From Cucumis sativus (Eukaryota > Streptophyta > Magnoliopsida > Cucurbitales > Cucurbitaceae): DNA of 64,000 bases. The stretch spans positions 15,395,837 through 15,459,836 of the forward strand of contig NC_026660.2 in assembly GCF_000004075.3 (NCBI RefSeq). Reading direction: 5' to 3'. The translations under genes and the position numbers were made by a program. How positions within the stretch are numbered: the first letter of the stretch is position 1; every line of letters begins with the position of its first letter. This document shows positions 11,801 to 25,830 of the stretch, in pieces. The notes under the pieces were generated by a model, which did no database searches, was not told the DNA's origin, and saw only the letters and a program-made list of their open reading frames with translations.

Positions 11801-14800
11801 TAATAGAAATAGAATTGGTAATCTACCCATGCAGTTGGTTTTGCCTCATTCAGAACTTTTTCTTTGTTACCTCCTTTATGAATGGCAGGTTTGAAAGGCT
11901 CGTCCTTCACAAGAAGGTCATCCCACTCAAGTGTGTTGATCTCATGAAGCCGCTGTTCATGAGTCATGACTGTTGTAGTGTCACTAGGCTCTGTTCATTA
12001 TCCATGCAATAAAACAAAATAAAACTTTAGTCTCGTTTGAAATAACAGGCAAGCCAAAAGTTTCTTAAAGTAACTTCATCAAAGTTAGTTCTATTACGGG
12101 TACTTTGAAGCACATACCTGATAATCAATCACTTACTTGTTTGGTTCTAATATTTTAAAAATGGTTTTATCTCGTTAGACAAGCTCTTTGAATAAGTATT
12201 TCTTAAAACTTATCAATATAGAAAAGAATAAAACTGAGCAAGTGAGACAGTGTGTGCATAGAGAGATTAGCCTGAGGGGGCATATGAACCGAAAGAGACT
12301 TCTAAGAGGAACTGCAAGTGAAATGAGAGATTACATAGAAAATGTGTGCGTAGGAAAAAGCTGATGAGAAAAGAACATGGAAATCAACGAGATCAGTGAG
12401 ATACAGCATATAAAGGAAAGTTACTTAAAGCAATGGCGTAGAAAGAAGTTGGTAAGAGAAAGTGGGTACAGAGTAATCAGTGAACTAAAGTGCATGTGAG
12501 AAATTGAAATGAAGCTTCAAGTCCAACAGCTTTTGATAAAACACCAATTAACTGCTTCTTTGAAAACCAATTCCAGTTTTCTTTTTCTGTTTTCTTGAAA
12601 ATTATTTCTAATTTTTAATTCAACACAATTAGAAAAAGCTTTTGGTCACCAATCATAAAGGTCAATCTGGTATGCAATTTGAATTATAGTTCTTGTTAAG
12701 CATTCACTAAAACAGTCTGTTTAGTGAATTAGTTTTTTAACCTAGTTTTGGATTTCATGATCTAAAATAAGCAATAGAAATTCTGAGAACACCACTGATT
12801 TTTTCAGTAATTTCAAATCTTTGATTTGAAATTTGATGATGCAAAGCGAAACTAAAAAGGGAAAAGTAAGAGAAATATACTTACACACTATAAACCCACT
12901 TTAGTTTTTCAAAGATTAAAACATCTGTAATATATAAATTATAAATTGCATAACATTGTATGGTAAATGTAAAAAATAATAAATAAATAATGTAATATAT
13001 ATAAATTAATTAATTAATTAATTATAATTTAGAGTGAACTAAATATTTAGTTGGTAACTACTACTATCTTAATGTTTATGAACCAGTACTAAAAGTAACA
13101 TCCAATTTCTAAATTTGCTAAATGCATGCTTAACTTTCTTTAAATCCCTTGCTTTCAAATTACTAACCAAATCCGCCATTTAAAAATTAAAGCACAGTTA
13201 AAAGACTACCAAATATACTGTAAGAGGCATGCATTAAAGGGGCTGAGGCATGCATACTACCAAATATACTATAAATAAACCAGAATTTTTTTAAAAAAAT
13301 TACACACCTAAAGTATAAAGAAGAAACATTAGAAAAGGAATGATCAAACAAACTACGACTCATTTATTTTTGACAGGTTCAGCCAGTATCACCTGACAAT
13401 TCATTTTCACCAACAGAATAGACATGAGTAGCCTTGGAATCAAGTTCCTCTGATAAAAGCCACGGAGTTGATGGGTTAGAGACAGAACCAGAATTTGAGT
13501 TCAACGATGTGGATGGAGAATTCTGAAACTAGCAGCAACAGGAAGTTAAAACAACGAATTATTTTCAATACAGAAAGGCTAATTGTAAGAAGTTGTTAAT
13601 GAAGTGTCCAAATGCATTCTGGTGATATTGGGTGCAGAATGTTTGGAAGTTTTATTCGTGTGCCGTGAAGCACCACAGAGTTGAAACATATGAAACCAGT
13701 GTTTATCTGACAAAAAATAGTGCCATGATCATTGCCTTTTCATTCCATAAATTTATGCAGAGCAGAAGAAAGGTAACCCTTAACACTTGAATCACCATAT
13801 AGCACTCTACATCCAGATGGTGCCTTGATTTTTGAAGATTTAGTTAAGAGGAGTGATAAAATTGGTACAGAAATTACAGTGCATTTCTCGATATGCAACA
13901 GCATTAAGAGAAACTTAAAGGCAACAATCATCAAGAAATCTGGTATTTAAAATGTACAAAGAGCAGAAGTAAACATATGTATTTTATGGCTGACTTTATC
14001 CATAATAAATGTTGGATTAAATCATCAAAATAAAACACAAACAGATAATTATCCAGTTTTTTAATGGAGGATAGAGAGGAAGACATGCATGCATAACTGC
14101 TAGATCTATATGGTGCCAGACTGCCAGTAAAAATTCAAAGACACACATGACAACATTATTTTGGATGAAGTTCTACTATTGCAACCATGGAGGAAAAATC
14201 AGCAGATCTTAAATAGATGTAGTAGTCCAAATGATAAAAGTTTGTCTCAAGATAATATTTCAGTAACGGCAGATGCATTATGCTGAACCTAACCTCTTGT
14301 GTTTCACGGTAATGAACGAGGACAATGTGTTCAAGGGTCCTGAACAAAAAGCATAAGCAAGTCATAAATTATATAAGTAGAACACAATATACTGCCACTG
14401 TCTAGTTTCATTTTTCTTTGCTTGTGGCATGATGGGGATAGACCCCGCTGAAACAACTGGTAGCAATCAATTAAGAATTTTCTTTCAACCATAACATACT
14501 TATCTAGGAGCCAATAACACCGGCGAACAAAGGTTGGGCTATCTAGTCCATGGGCATAGTATACATGTATCCTTTCTACATTACCGACCTGCCGAAGAGA
14601 GAAAAGATTATCAAAGCACACCTTTTCTTGGTTATTAAGGCTATAAAAGAATGAAAATTACCATAAATCTAAACACAGTTAATACTAGACCATTGAACAA
14701 CCAATAGATTCAAAAGGAAAGACTCAAACCACCAATAGACTCAAAAGAATAGACTGGTTAATCATTTAAAATGATCTCCAACAACTTGCTCCACATGTGG

Positions 14801-16966
14801 ACTCGTGTGGTAATTTGATTGATGATACGAAGCTAGTAGGCAAGATTATGAAATGAAGATGGTATGTGAGAAGATTGAAAAGATCAACATAATAAAATTA
14901 TAGGGATTTGAATTTATATCTTAAGAACACCAGAGTCAAATGCTTAAGCTGATTAACTGTGTTCAATTTAACTCTATAATATATTTTGAATCTGAACAGT
15001 CATTAAACAACTACATTTTGAATAAGCTTCAGAGAATATTAGCAGAAACAGTAGAAATTACTTCAAATTTGTAGAGAGAACATATAATTTATATTCTAAA
15101 AAAAGAGCATCTGAATATTCTACAGAAACATGAGCCCGTAGCATGTCTACTGAATAGCAATGACAGTTGAAAAGGGAATAGTAAGTAACCAATCTCATAA
15201 ACCCCTTTCTCACATCTAACCAAGTTCTTTCACAACATGCAAAAGCATCAAAATGTTTAAGAAAAATTCCAATGGTAAATTTGGAACTCATTGATTGACT
15301 TCAACATTTAAGAGTCATAAAAGACAACTTACTTTCTCACCTGTCACCACTAAGCCTACGGCAACATTTTTTTATAAGATATTCAATAATCTTCAGGGTG
15401 TTATGTTCCTTATTAGAATTTTTCAAAGAAGGGAAATTGAATTAACCAGATGCCTTAAATGCAACCATTGAGACAGAAAAATGTTTACATAAAGAATGAA
15501 AACAGAACTGAGGTCTCCACCAGCTTTCTTTTATTATGAAACAGTGCCAAATAAAACAAGACACTCACTTTTAGGTGTTCATGTGCTTCTTTTACTGTCT
15601 TTCCATCCTTTTTTTTCTTCCAATTATGTCCATCTTTGCGAAAATTCCTAAGCATCTTGCGGTCAAATAATACAATGGTTCCACCTGTTGTGCATTTCCA
15701 ACATCAGAATTTCTGAGTCATAAACTAAATATGATAGTCATGCAAATGCAAGGAAGACTTATAATTGTATTTGATATAAGTTGCATCAAGCATTAAACCA
15801 TAAAATTCTTTGAGTACAAAATTTATAAATAGTAAAATAGGGTCGGGAAAGGTTGCAGAGCACAATCTTACTTTTGGGCAAGTTCACTGGTTTGACGTGG
15901 ATGGTAAAATATTTGTAGTTACACAGTATCGCATGGATTTCATTTGGACGAAGCCATCTTGCACTTGCTTCCTCCCTGATGTTTTCAACATCCAAATCTG
16001 CTCGCAGGAGATCAAACAACCGATGAAATTGTAGGCTAGGTTTTAAAAAAGCAGATAACATATATTAAATGAGAACTATTAAAGATAGTTAGAATAATTT
16101 ATAATTGTTCAAACTAGTTCATTAATTGGTCGATGAAACTTCAAGTTCCATCCAATAATGGTTATTAGGATTCCCACTGATGGGAGGTGATGATTCTGCC
16201 AACGGCCGGAATTAACTGGGCTACTATGTTCTTTACTTCTCTAGTAACCAGGCATGGTAAACCTAAAGCACTAGTTTTTACCGACCTTGTAACAGCTCAA
16301 CAGTTGTTCCTATGATTTCTCTCAGTCCCCCTAGCCAATATATGTCAGCACTCAGAAACCAAAACTCAAATGTCTCTCAGATTTTACTTCATAAATTTCA
16401 AGAACTCCCTTCTTTGCCGTCAAAACTTTAAGCTTCCTAGGAAGATCAATCAATCCCCCCCCCCCCCTTCTATTCTTCTCGTTGGTGATTACAATGCCGT
16501 GTTGGCACCTATTTTTCTTCGAAATTACACAATTAAGCTCTAAGACGCGGCAACCAAGCACACTCTTGCTTGCCCATTTCTACTGAACTCCTACACGACT
16601 CAAACTTTAAACCAAATTGAAACAGTTGTTCAAAATATATCAATTCCATAAACTCCAGCATGAAGCCATTGAGCATAGCAGTTATCAATTAGTCAATTTT
16701 GCTTTTGACAATCAACCCACTAATAACTAAAAAAAAAATCCTCCAAACCACAGCCTAGCTGACAAGCATAAGTTCTCGAAAACACCATCGCAGTTCAAGA
16801 ACACAAAACCTCAACACCTATAAACCGACAGCAAACCAAAATACTCCCCAATCAGAAGTTGTAAACAGATTATGATCATTGACACGGTACCTTGCAATGT
16901 ATGGAAGCCATGAATCTCCGAGCCAACAAGGCTTCCTTGAACGTCAGCTTTCATGGACAGCGACAT
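5839..16966 (-). CDS. CAMTA: Calmodulin-binding transcription activator (CAMTA5/6-like)
   Basis: Thirteen coding exons on the minus strand close in phase: 16966-16891, 15997-15872, 15684-15569, 14588-14500, 14339-14294, 13522-13393, 11990-11871, 11777-11734, 11398-10997, 9778-9078, 7689-7143, 6275-5973 and 5883-5839. They total 914 aa, typical for the family. CAMTAs are nuclear factors that bind CGCG/CGTG boxes and link calcium-calmodulin to stress genes. In order: CG-1 DNA-binding domain about 26-150 (RWLRPNEIHAIL, NFRKDGHNWKKKKDG, RIHVYYAHG, FVRRCYWLLD); acidic middle with HEINTLEWDDLL; IPT/TIG about 372-460; ankyrin repeats about 560-665 (GWTALHWAAYYGR); IQ motifs and calmodulin-binding region about 735-890 (AASRIQAAFREH, KIQHAYRNF, IVWSVGVLEKAILRWRLK). 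The start at 16966 has a second in-frame ATG 12 nt on (16954). Exon 6 has two possible in-phase acceptors (13528 or 13522). The 5/6 subtype is inferred. Confidence 0.95.
8070..8720. repeat. Direct repeats of a SINE-like unit inside CAMTA intron 10
   Basis: The phrase CACCCAAAAGCTT followed by TGGTGGTTGA occurs near 8078, 8325 and 8622, with a variant (GACCCAAAAGCTTAATCTGGTGGTTG) near 8376. Two copies (8070-8316, 8367-8608) run about 245 bp through CTTGTGGGCTTGAAATATTTGAAAGG and end in GACCTCC or AACCTCC plus CTGGACC. The short copy at 8319-8364 and the last at 8610-8705 are partial. GGGGCTTGAACATAAGACC near the end resembles a degenerate pol III B box, so a tRNA-derived SINE is possible but unproven. 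Confidence 0.55.
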
Positions 16967-17275
16967 CGATGATTCTTAACAGAAGCTAAACCACACTAAA
17001 AATGCATCGAATTTTTGAAACCGAAACTGCGAGAAATGAATCAAAGATTGAAGCAAAGCAAAATCGAAGGAAGATGATGATGATAATTATAGTTATGATG
17101 GAAGAATACCTGATTATGAACAAAATTTGATTTGGTAAGGAAATAGAGGGAAGAAATTCATCGAAGCTCTCAATTATAATCTTCTTTTTGACTCCTTATT
17201 TGTTTGTTCTTTCTGTTCTCTCTCTCTCCCCCCCGATTTTTCTCTGTACTGAAACTTAGCGATGGACGGTGACTG
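16967..17275 (-). promoter_or_regulatory. CAMTA 5' leader with a probable leader intron
   Basis: Read on the minus strand, the leader is CT-rich. It contains a plausible short intron, donor CAG|GTATTC at 17110/17109 and acceptor CGCAG|TTTCGG at 17027/17026, just before the ATG. The region from 17200 to 17300 is the only GC-rich patch for kilobases and marks the likely transcription start. No TATA box was placed. Confidence 0.45.
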
Positions 17276-18109
17276 CCGTCAGCTGGGTCGGGTTGGCGGG
17301 GCCTTCATTTTGTTTGATTTCTTTTTTCTTCGGTTTAATTTTGATTTTTAAACGTCTAAAAGGTATCTTTATCTTTATTTAATTATTATTAACAATTATT
17401 ATTATTATCCTTTTTTAAAGAAAAATGTGCTTTAACTTTTAAGCCTTTAACATTTTATCTTCTATTATTAAAAAAAAGCTCGAGAGAAGCAAAGTTTAAT
17501 TACTTTTAAAATCCAACTACGAAAACAAGACATTGAACACATTTTCAGTCAACTTTTTAAAACAGACTAGATAAAATGGCTAAAGTCAAATATGAATCTC
17601 ACTCTAAAATAAGTCACATTTCAACTATAAATACAAAATGATTCTTAAATTTTAGAAATTAAAATAATAAATATAGTTTCCTAAAACAAGTGTTTATGTG
17701 AGAAATATGAAACGATGGTATAACATTTACTAGAGATCGATAGTAAATTTTAAAAGTAAGATTGTTGTTAAATTTGTCTCCTTTAATTATAATCAATCCT
17801 CGTTTGAAAAATAGATAATATCAATTTGAAAAACGAATATCAACTTTTATCTTGGTGCTCATTCAATTGAAAATAAAAACATACTTAAACTATAATTTAG
17901 TTCTATTTAAATTCCATTAATTTTGTAAGATTTATAAAATCTAAGAAGTGTGTTTATCTTTGTTTTATGGAGAATGTTTAACTTTGAATTCTATTTTGAT
18001 TAAAATATTTAGATCCCATATCAAATTTTATATTAAAGTTTGTCAATTCCAAGCATATAATTAGGTAGGTAATGAATCAAGTGGGTTAGTGTGATCTCTA
18101 AGCAGTTAT

Positions 18110-18110
<1 letters not shown>

Positions 18111-18142
<32 letters not shown>
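18111..18142. repeat. (TA)n(CA)n microsatellite
   Basis: About 12 TA units are followed by about 4 CA units. It is a candidate polymorphic marker with no other function visible. Confidence 0.9.
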
Positions 18143-18143
<1 letters not shown>

Positions 18144-18710
18144 TAAAGTTATTTTAAAATTAAAAGAGGTGTATTTAAAAAGGTTGACCAACTTTCTAAT
18201 TTCGTTAATCCAACCGTTTGCTTGACCAAGATGGACCTCATCACATGAGATCAAATTATAAGCTTGTTTACATTTAGAATAAACGATCGAGTTACGATAA
18301 TCTATTGAAACAGAATAATTCATACCTTTCAAAATTGCAAATATTCCGGTCAAAATAGCTCATGATTCATAATTCAAATCTAAACATTTAAGCCTTCCCT
18401 CTTTGTAACATGTATATGTGTTAGTTGTTCATGGATCGGTAAATCTTTCACTTTGGTATCAAATTTAGTTCTTGTATTTCTAAATTATGTTCGATTTATA
18501 TGAATCACATAATAGTATATGTACTTTTAAGCCATTGGTCTTTATACTTTTGAACAACAATAACTTCAAACATTGTTTTTTAATTTTAAACAATTCTTGG
18601 AGAGCTACATTACAGAACAATAGATGTGTTTTGAGAAATATATTGAAAATAAAAGTTGCGTATGAATCGTGATTAAAGAAATATACTCAAACCATTTTAG
18701 ACAGTAAAAA

Positions 18711-18800
18711 TCAATTTCAAAATACAAATATTAAAATGTACATTTAAAAAATACAAATCAATTTCAAAATACAAATATTAAAATGTACATTTAAAAAACA
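18711..18800. repeat. 47-bp tandem duplication
   Basis: The unit beginning TCAATTTCAAAATACAAATA at 18711 is repeated almost exactly at 18758. It is an isolated recent tandem duplication in non-coding DNA. Confidence 0.85.
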
Positions 18801-20102
18801 CAGGTAATACAACACCTCAAGTTTTTAAAATACATAATCCAAAATAGTTTCATAGTACTGAAAATAATTTAATATCTACCATATCACAGTACTATGGTCA
18901 AATAAAATTTATTGCAATATATATCGTGTTCATATATCATATTTCTACATCTTATCGCTATTGTAAACTTATTAAAATATATTCAAAATTACATAAATAG
19001 ATACTGAAGTTTCCCTACGAAACAAAGTAATGCAATTATTATACGGTTCAATAAACTATATTTTCAACAAAACAAAAAAACCATAGAGTAAATTATTATG
19101 TCATATGTATAATATATTAGGAGTTGTCTATAACGTTAAATTGATTATTACGGTCGCTAATTATTATAAATTGTGTGTTAGATGTCTCATATGTAAACTA
19201 TTTAAATTTAAATGAAATTTAGTTAACGTAAGAGATTAAAACAAACAATCTACCGTGAGTAAAAAAAAAAAAAAACTACTTATTGATTTTTTTTCTAATA
19301 GTAAATATTTTATAAAATTTTATATTTTTAACCATTAACCTAAATGTAAAAACTGCTTCGAAATAATATTAAGTATAATTAACTGAAAATAACAAAATAA
19401 TGGTTTGAATAAAAATGAGTAATTTAAATAGTTGAACTCAACGTATGGTTTGGGCCAATGACCCTTATTTGTTTAATGTGAAAATTTGATTTTCTTGAAA
19501 TTTAATGGAAGGTTACGTCGTACGGATATAAGAGTTGACACTTTTGTATGGGTTGCCGTTTGTGGGGCGTGAGATTTTAGTATCCGTCACTTTACCTCTT
19601 CTTCTACACTTAATTAATCACCCACAATATTTATTATTATTATTATTATTCTTTTGAAATGAAGACTTAGTCACTTAATTACATTTATTATTTCCCACTA
19701 ACTCATTAATTAAGTTTTAAACGCATCATTTCGGTAGAGTTTCCCTCTCAGAAATGAACAGTCCACGTCGTCCTCAATCACAAATATATTCACTAATTTT
19801 AATATTAAATACCATTTATACACTCATTATTGTTTTTAAATTATTATTATTTGAAAGATAAACATGGACATCCATTCCTTTGATTGACAATTCAAATTAC
19901 TTACATTAACTCTCCAACTCAATCCAATCCAATCCAACTCTTAAATTATGGATTGAGTTGTCGAGTACTATTGATTTTTTTCAGTCATTGTTCGACGTTT
20001 AGCTTTTTAAATGATCATTTATCCTTTTACTCCACTGTTTAACTATCATTAAGCTTTCTACTTTCAAATGACTATTTACTTCTGACACGATCGTCTAACA
20101 AA

Positions 20103-20290
20103 ATGGGATAGTTGCAGATTTAGCAATTAAATTCAAAATAATTAAATATATAATAATATTTTGAAAATTTTGCAAATATAACAAAATTTGTTAAATTATA
20201 TTAATGATATCGATAGACTATATTGTAAATATTAGTCTATCACTGATAGATCTATTAGTGAAAGTTTGACAAAATACTTATAACTTTATT
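20103..20290. mobile_element. MITE-type repeat, same family as 39616-39860
   Basis: Starts GGGATAGTTGCAGATTTAGC, continues through AATTCAAAATAATTAAATAT and TTGCAAATATAACAAAA, then has the inner inverted words TATCACTGATAGA/TCTATTAGTGA. The element at 39616-39860 shows the same words, with its right terminus inverted (AATTTGAAACTATCC). Two members sharing ends and no coding capacity indicate a small non-autonomous family. The right end here is degraded. Confidence 0.5.
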
Positions 20291-22565
20291 TTATTAAATA
20301 AATAGTAAAATATAAATTATATATATCAATTCTAGTTGAATTTGGTTAATTTCAATTTTTTAACTTCAACCCATGATCAAACCTCACTCAACAAAAATCA
20401 AAATTTGTTGGGTTGTTCAAGTTGTACTCACTCCTAACTATTATATTTTTAATTTTGTAATTTTGTATATTATTGAATAAATGATATCTATACAAATACA
20501 ATGCAACAAACTGGAATAGACTAGAGCATAAACAACAAAGGAAAGAAAATAAAAAACGAAAAATATACAAATATGAATAGACCCAATAAACGTTGATTAA
20601 GATTAACAAACTTAATTGACAACTTTGTAATCTAACGACACACTAAAATAAACTATCATAAACAACAGAATTAAAAGTTTGTAAACTTTAAATATGTTTA
20701 AAAATTATTTTGAACAACAGTAAAAAAAACACTTAATTTTTTTAAGAGCATTCCAAAAGTCTAATGAAGCACATGAGTTTTGTAAAAGTGTCACTAGAAA
20801 TGTGGTTAAGGTATCAACATCAGTGGATATTTCTAACAAAATATACAAACCAATAAACTCATTAAAATCTCTATATGAAATATAAACATTTTTAGCCACT
20901 TTCAAATAATTTTAAAGGTCGTATTATTAAATAGTTTAGGGTCCACAATGGAATGAAATTGAGAATATAGAGTCCAGATTAATGGAACCACGAAATCTTA
21001 TAAATCTAAATTGATACTTTTTTTTTTCTTTTTAAAATTTCCAAACCATGATGTCAGCAACTTCAAAAAAGCTGAAAATGAGAACTAAAGGCATTTGTGA
21101 GAAGTCGTCTTCAATTAATTTGGACATTTTTTGTAAATGTTTCATGGGCTAACTGCAATTATAAATTTGAAAATTGTTGAGATAATTATAACATTTTCAT
21201 ATATTGTTGAGGTATGTTTGATTTCATATCTTTCAAAACTCTTTATCTAAAGATAAAGAAATAAAAAAATGTATTCCCCATTTATTATAATTATATAATA
21301 AATTCACATGTAATTATACTTATTTATCACCATGAATCTTCACATTTATAAATATATTAGCAGGTATGTTAAAAAAATCACAGTAGTTATTATAATTTCT
21401 TGTTGTGAAAATGAAAATCGAACAAATATGCATTAAAATAAAAAATTACTTAAGAAAATAGAAAAAATCTTTAAAATTCTTCTTTTATCTCTAATTTCTT
21501 TTGAATCATCATCCATATATATGTCTCTTACAAAATTCACCAAATACATGCATGTGATAAAATGGACATTAAGGATTGGTGTCTTTTATGTTGATTTGAT
21601 TTTGTGACTTAGTATAAAAGGAAACTTATTTTATAATATTTATGATAATAATCTATTATTAAAATAATGTAAAAAATATAATTTATATATAACAGAATAG
21701 CGAAAAGAAAATAAGTGAAAGAATACAAACATAAAAAAGAGAGACGGGTGGAGTTGTAGATTGAGAAATGAGGAAGATAATTAAGACAACCCATATAAAT
21801 ATATAGGACAGAAATTGAATATAGATGCATGTGTGTGGCAAAAAGATGGAGAAAAATGTTTGAGAATGCCTTTCAACCACATACTCAAGTCTATGATCAC
21901 AAATTTGTTAGAGATAAATATTATGATCACTTTTTGTCACAGTAAATACTATTTAAAAGTCTAGAGTTTTTTATTTTTTGGTACAATGTTTACTGTTTTT
22001 TTGTCAAACTAAAATAGTATAAACACGAAATGCATATATTATTATAACCAAAACTAAACTAATCTACACATCAAATACAAATACAAAGAGAGTGTATATA
22101 AGAGCATCATGCACACCACACATTGTTGTTGTTGTTTCAGTAAGACAGTGGGTTTGAATAGCTCTAGTTGCACTCACGTGTAAATTTTTGTTTTCAATGT
22201 TATCTTTAGTTTTGGATGTAAAACTATTTAGTAATAATTTCATATATAGAATCTTAATTGATACAAATCTGAAACGTTTTGGTTTAATCTCTTCTTTAAA
22301 AATAGTAGTAATCTTTTCTTCATATAAATTCAAGTTTTTATCTTATAGTTTTCAAACTCTTCCGTCACAAGTATATGTTTGACTTGTGAGTTGGGTGTCA
22401 CGTTAGCCTTGTTTTGAAACTAAGATCACGTTGATCAATTTTGTTCTAAAGATAATGGTGATGTTCCACAACACAACTATTGTATTTTGGTACAATAAAA
22501 AACCGTCAAGAAGATAATGGACTTGTATATAAAGGTTAACTAGGAAGAGAAATACAAATGTTAAT

Positions 22566-22650
22566 GTGAACATAACTCAATTGATATATTAAATATATAT
22601 ACATGTCTATTGTAAAAAGTCAAACGTTTAAATCTCTTCTCCTACATGAA
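22566..22650 (+). repeat. Degenerate tRNA-like (SINE) remnant
   Basis: An A-box-like word TAACTCAATTGAT is followed about 40 bp later by a B-box-like CAAACGTTTAAATC and TCTTCTCCTACATG. The spacing and words resemble tRNA-derived SINE heads, but both boxes are degenerate and no tail or target duplication was identified. Confidence 0.25.
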
Positions 22651-23161
22651 CTTTCGACCAAAATATCAAAAGTCTGAATCTTCCACCTTACATATTATTA
22701 ACTAGATAAACAAAAAGAATTTCTGGACAAATAAATAAAAGTCATAAATTATCACACGTGGTTCTGCCAACCGTTAGTAGAAGTTATAAAGTATGCTACA
22801 CATACTTCATATGGCTATACATAATACATTGTAAATACAAATACATTTATATAAAGTTTAGTATGAACCAACTTAAAACCCCCAAAATATACCTGAGACA
22901 TCCAATATTTCAATATATGGAATGTGATTGAAGGATGGAAGGATGGTTTTATTTATACTGTTTATTCTCACAATAAAATATTAGTAATTTTTTCATAGAA
23001 CAAAAAAACAATAACAATAAATAATATTTATATATAGTAAAAATAGAGTTTCATGCATGTGGAAAAAAAAGTAAAAAAATAAAAAAAAGTAAAAAAACCA
23101 CTTTTTTTTTTTTTTTATGGTTGTGATTACATCATTGGCAAATTACAACTATTTTTTTAAC

Positions 23162-23337
23162 TAAAATATAACCGTTTATCTATAATAGATTGGGATAAAT
23201 CAAAATAGGCTATTATTTATGTCTATTTATATCATAATAGTAGTTTATTTTAAAATATAACCGTTTATCTATAATAGATTGGGATAAATCAAAATAGGCT
23301 ATTATTTATGTCTATTTATATCATAATAGTAGTTTAT
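23162..23337. repeat. Near-perfect 89-bp tandem duplication
   Basis: The unit starting TAAAATATAACCGTTTATCT at 23162 is repeated from 23251 with essentially no mismatch up to about 23337. Such identity in a region with no coding constraint points to a recent event. Confidence 0.9.
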
Positions 23338-24722
23338 TTCTATCGGATTATTACCAATATGTTGTAGTATTTTACTATATTTTGTCCGTATTTAAGAAGT
23401 TTTGTTCATTTTATTAGTTGTGTATCAATATATTTTTAATTTTATAATAATCTGTTAATTTAAATGTGCAACAATTTCAACTTTTTACTTTTTATATATA
23501 ATAATAATCAAAGTTGAAATGCAATTTGAGTGAAATTTTTCATAATAAAAAATAAGCTTTTACAAGTTAAATTTGTAATTCCAGAGGGGTGAGATAATAA
23601 AGTTTCTTAACTATAACATTAAACAAAAATTGTTGGATGAAAATAAATAAGTTTTAGGAAGTTTGATGAATTTTTATAAATAGTTTCAATATTTTGTTAT
23701 TTTTTAAATGTTAATAATATTAATTGGTGTGTATTGTTGTGTAAATTGGTATTGGTTCTAAATTATCATTACAATAATAATAAAAAAAAAGAATTGCATG
23801 TAACAACATATTTGTCACCGTCTATGTTTTGGGTTAAAAAGCCCAGTTAAGTTCAGGCCCATTTCATATCCACTACTTCCCACTAATAGGCCGAACACAT
23901 GACTCCGGCCTAAATAATGTTGTACTCATTTTAACCCATTGTCCTAACCGCCAACATGTGAGTTGCATATGATTTTTAAGATATATTAAGTGTTATTATA
24001 TAAGGGTGACGACCTAATAATGTATAGATAAATTTGTACCCACTTTTTTAAAAAGTTATTTATTGAAGTATTAGATTCATAGATTATAAACATGTGGGAT
24101 AAATTGTCGGTCAACAAAATTTCTACATTCAACCTAAATTAGTTAGTTGATTAACATATGCAATAATTTTATACTAATAACTAAACCATTTAAAGTTGAA
24201 TGATTATATGAAAAAATTTATAAACTAAATTGCTATACAAACACAACCTTTAAAATGTTATTAATTCAAGCTATTTAAGTTTTTAGAATTTTGGTAATTT
24301 TAAAATCAAGCTAAATCTTTGGTTAAATTTGATGAAATAAAAAATAAAAATGTTCACTCACTAGACAAAGTCTAAAGAATAAAAATAAATCTTTCCACGA
24401 AAAGTATAGTTTGGTAGAGCTCATCTGGATGCTTTAGAAAGAAGATAAAACACGATGTTTAAGGGGCCCGTTGTTTGCTTTGTTATTGGATTACTTACTT
24501 TAGGAGATAACTAATTCCTTTGATTTGACTAAAAAATCACTCAATACATATTGATGTCCCACGATACAAAGGATTTAAGTAAGGACTATTCATATATCAT
24601 ATACTCTTTTAAAATTTAAGAAATCTTTATCTTAATCATTAACGTACTTATAGTATTAAACTCATCATCAACAAAATTAGTACAGGTTAAGTGGCTCAAA
24701 CCTCCCTTAATTTTATACTATC

Positions 24723-24728
<6 letters not shown>

Positions 24729-24755
<27 letters not shown>
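24729..24755. repeat. (AT)n microsatellite
   Basis: An uninterrupted run of about 13 AT units in intergenic DNA. Confidence 0.9.
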
Positions 24756-24759
<4 letters not shown>

Positions 24760-25804
24760 GATCGAAATAATACTAATATCATAATTTAGTCTAGTGGTAT
24801 AACTATGTTCCAACCTTCTCTACGCACAAATTCGTTTTAACTAAATTATAAAGCATATTTTCAATGAAGTTTCTAAACCCGCTTATGCAACACATACATT
24901 TTATCAATATCGACACAAGAGATCTTTACATTTATATATTTGGCATATATATAAGATCATCACTAATGTAAATATAACCTTACGTTAAAATTGTACATAA
25001 AGTATTCATCAATAGTTTGTTTTTGGAGTTGTAATTAGATTATGGTCTTACGTGGTTGGATAAACACAAGACTCTTACGTGGTTACTTGTGAATCTATAA
25101 ACATTTCCATCTATTTCCGTCTAAAATTTATATTCTCTTTCTTTTTTCATGGTTTGAGAAAAAGAAATTTTGCGTTACAAAGAAGTTATATTAGAAGTAT
25201 TTTCGTACGTGGAAATAACTAAAAAATAAATTTTGTATATAGAAAACGAGCAAATTACTTATAAATATAGAACAATGTCATTATCATATAATAAAATTAG
25301 CTTCCATATTTTAAAGATTCCTATAAGTTTTTGCAATTAAAATATATATTAAATATTACTTTAATAGTCCATCAAACAATAGAGATTGATTATGAGATTT
25401 TGATCAAACTAAAAATATGAAATTAGTGACTTTTAAAATTACAAGAGTAAATTTTATTTTATTTTATTTATTGCTGGATTTATAATGATAGAAGAAAGGT
25501 ATAGATAGTTGGTTGCACAGTTTTGTTTGAGAGGGCTAGATTCAAAGGGATTTGAAAGATTATAGATGGCGGGCCAATTTTTATATTTCAACAAAAAGGC
25601 CGAACCAACCACCTTCCCACATGGCTACCATGACCGAACAGTTCCAAATATCTAGAGGGCACAAAAATAAAGTTATAATAATAAATGAATATTGGTAGTA
25701 AAATGAAAATTATATCATTTAAAGCAATGGAAAGTGATGGCTCAAGTGAGGGATAAGAATGTTAGCCTATGAAACTTATCATCATATTTCCTTCTTTATT
25801 TCTT

Positions 25805-25830
25805 TATTTATTTATTTATTTATTTATTTT
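25805..25830. repeat. (TTTA)n microsatellite
   Basis: Six or more TTTA units followed by a T run, in intergenic DNA. Confidence 0.85.

Noticed and set aside
16448..16456. Run of C as a special structural motif in CAMTA intron 1
   Set aside because: A single short homopolymer with no partner G tract; ordinary slippage is enough.
18033..18353. 106-aa minus-strand ORF
   Set aside because: It runs through the TA/CA microsatellite (a YIYIYIYI run) and has no recognisable domain or splice context.
24455..24500. Transposon terminus GGGGCCCGTTGTTTGC
   Set aside because: Typical of hAT or Harbinger ends, but no inverted partner or target duplication could be found.
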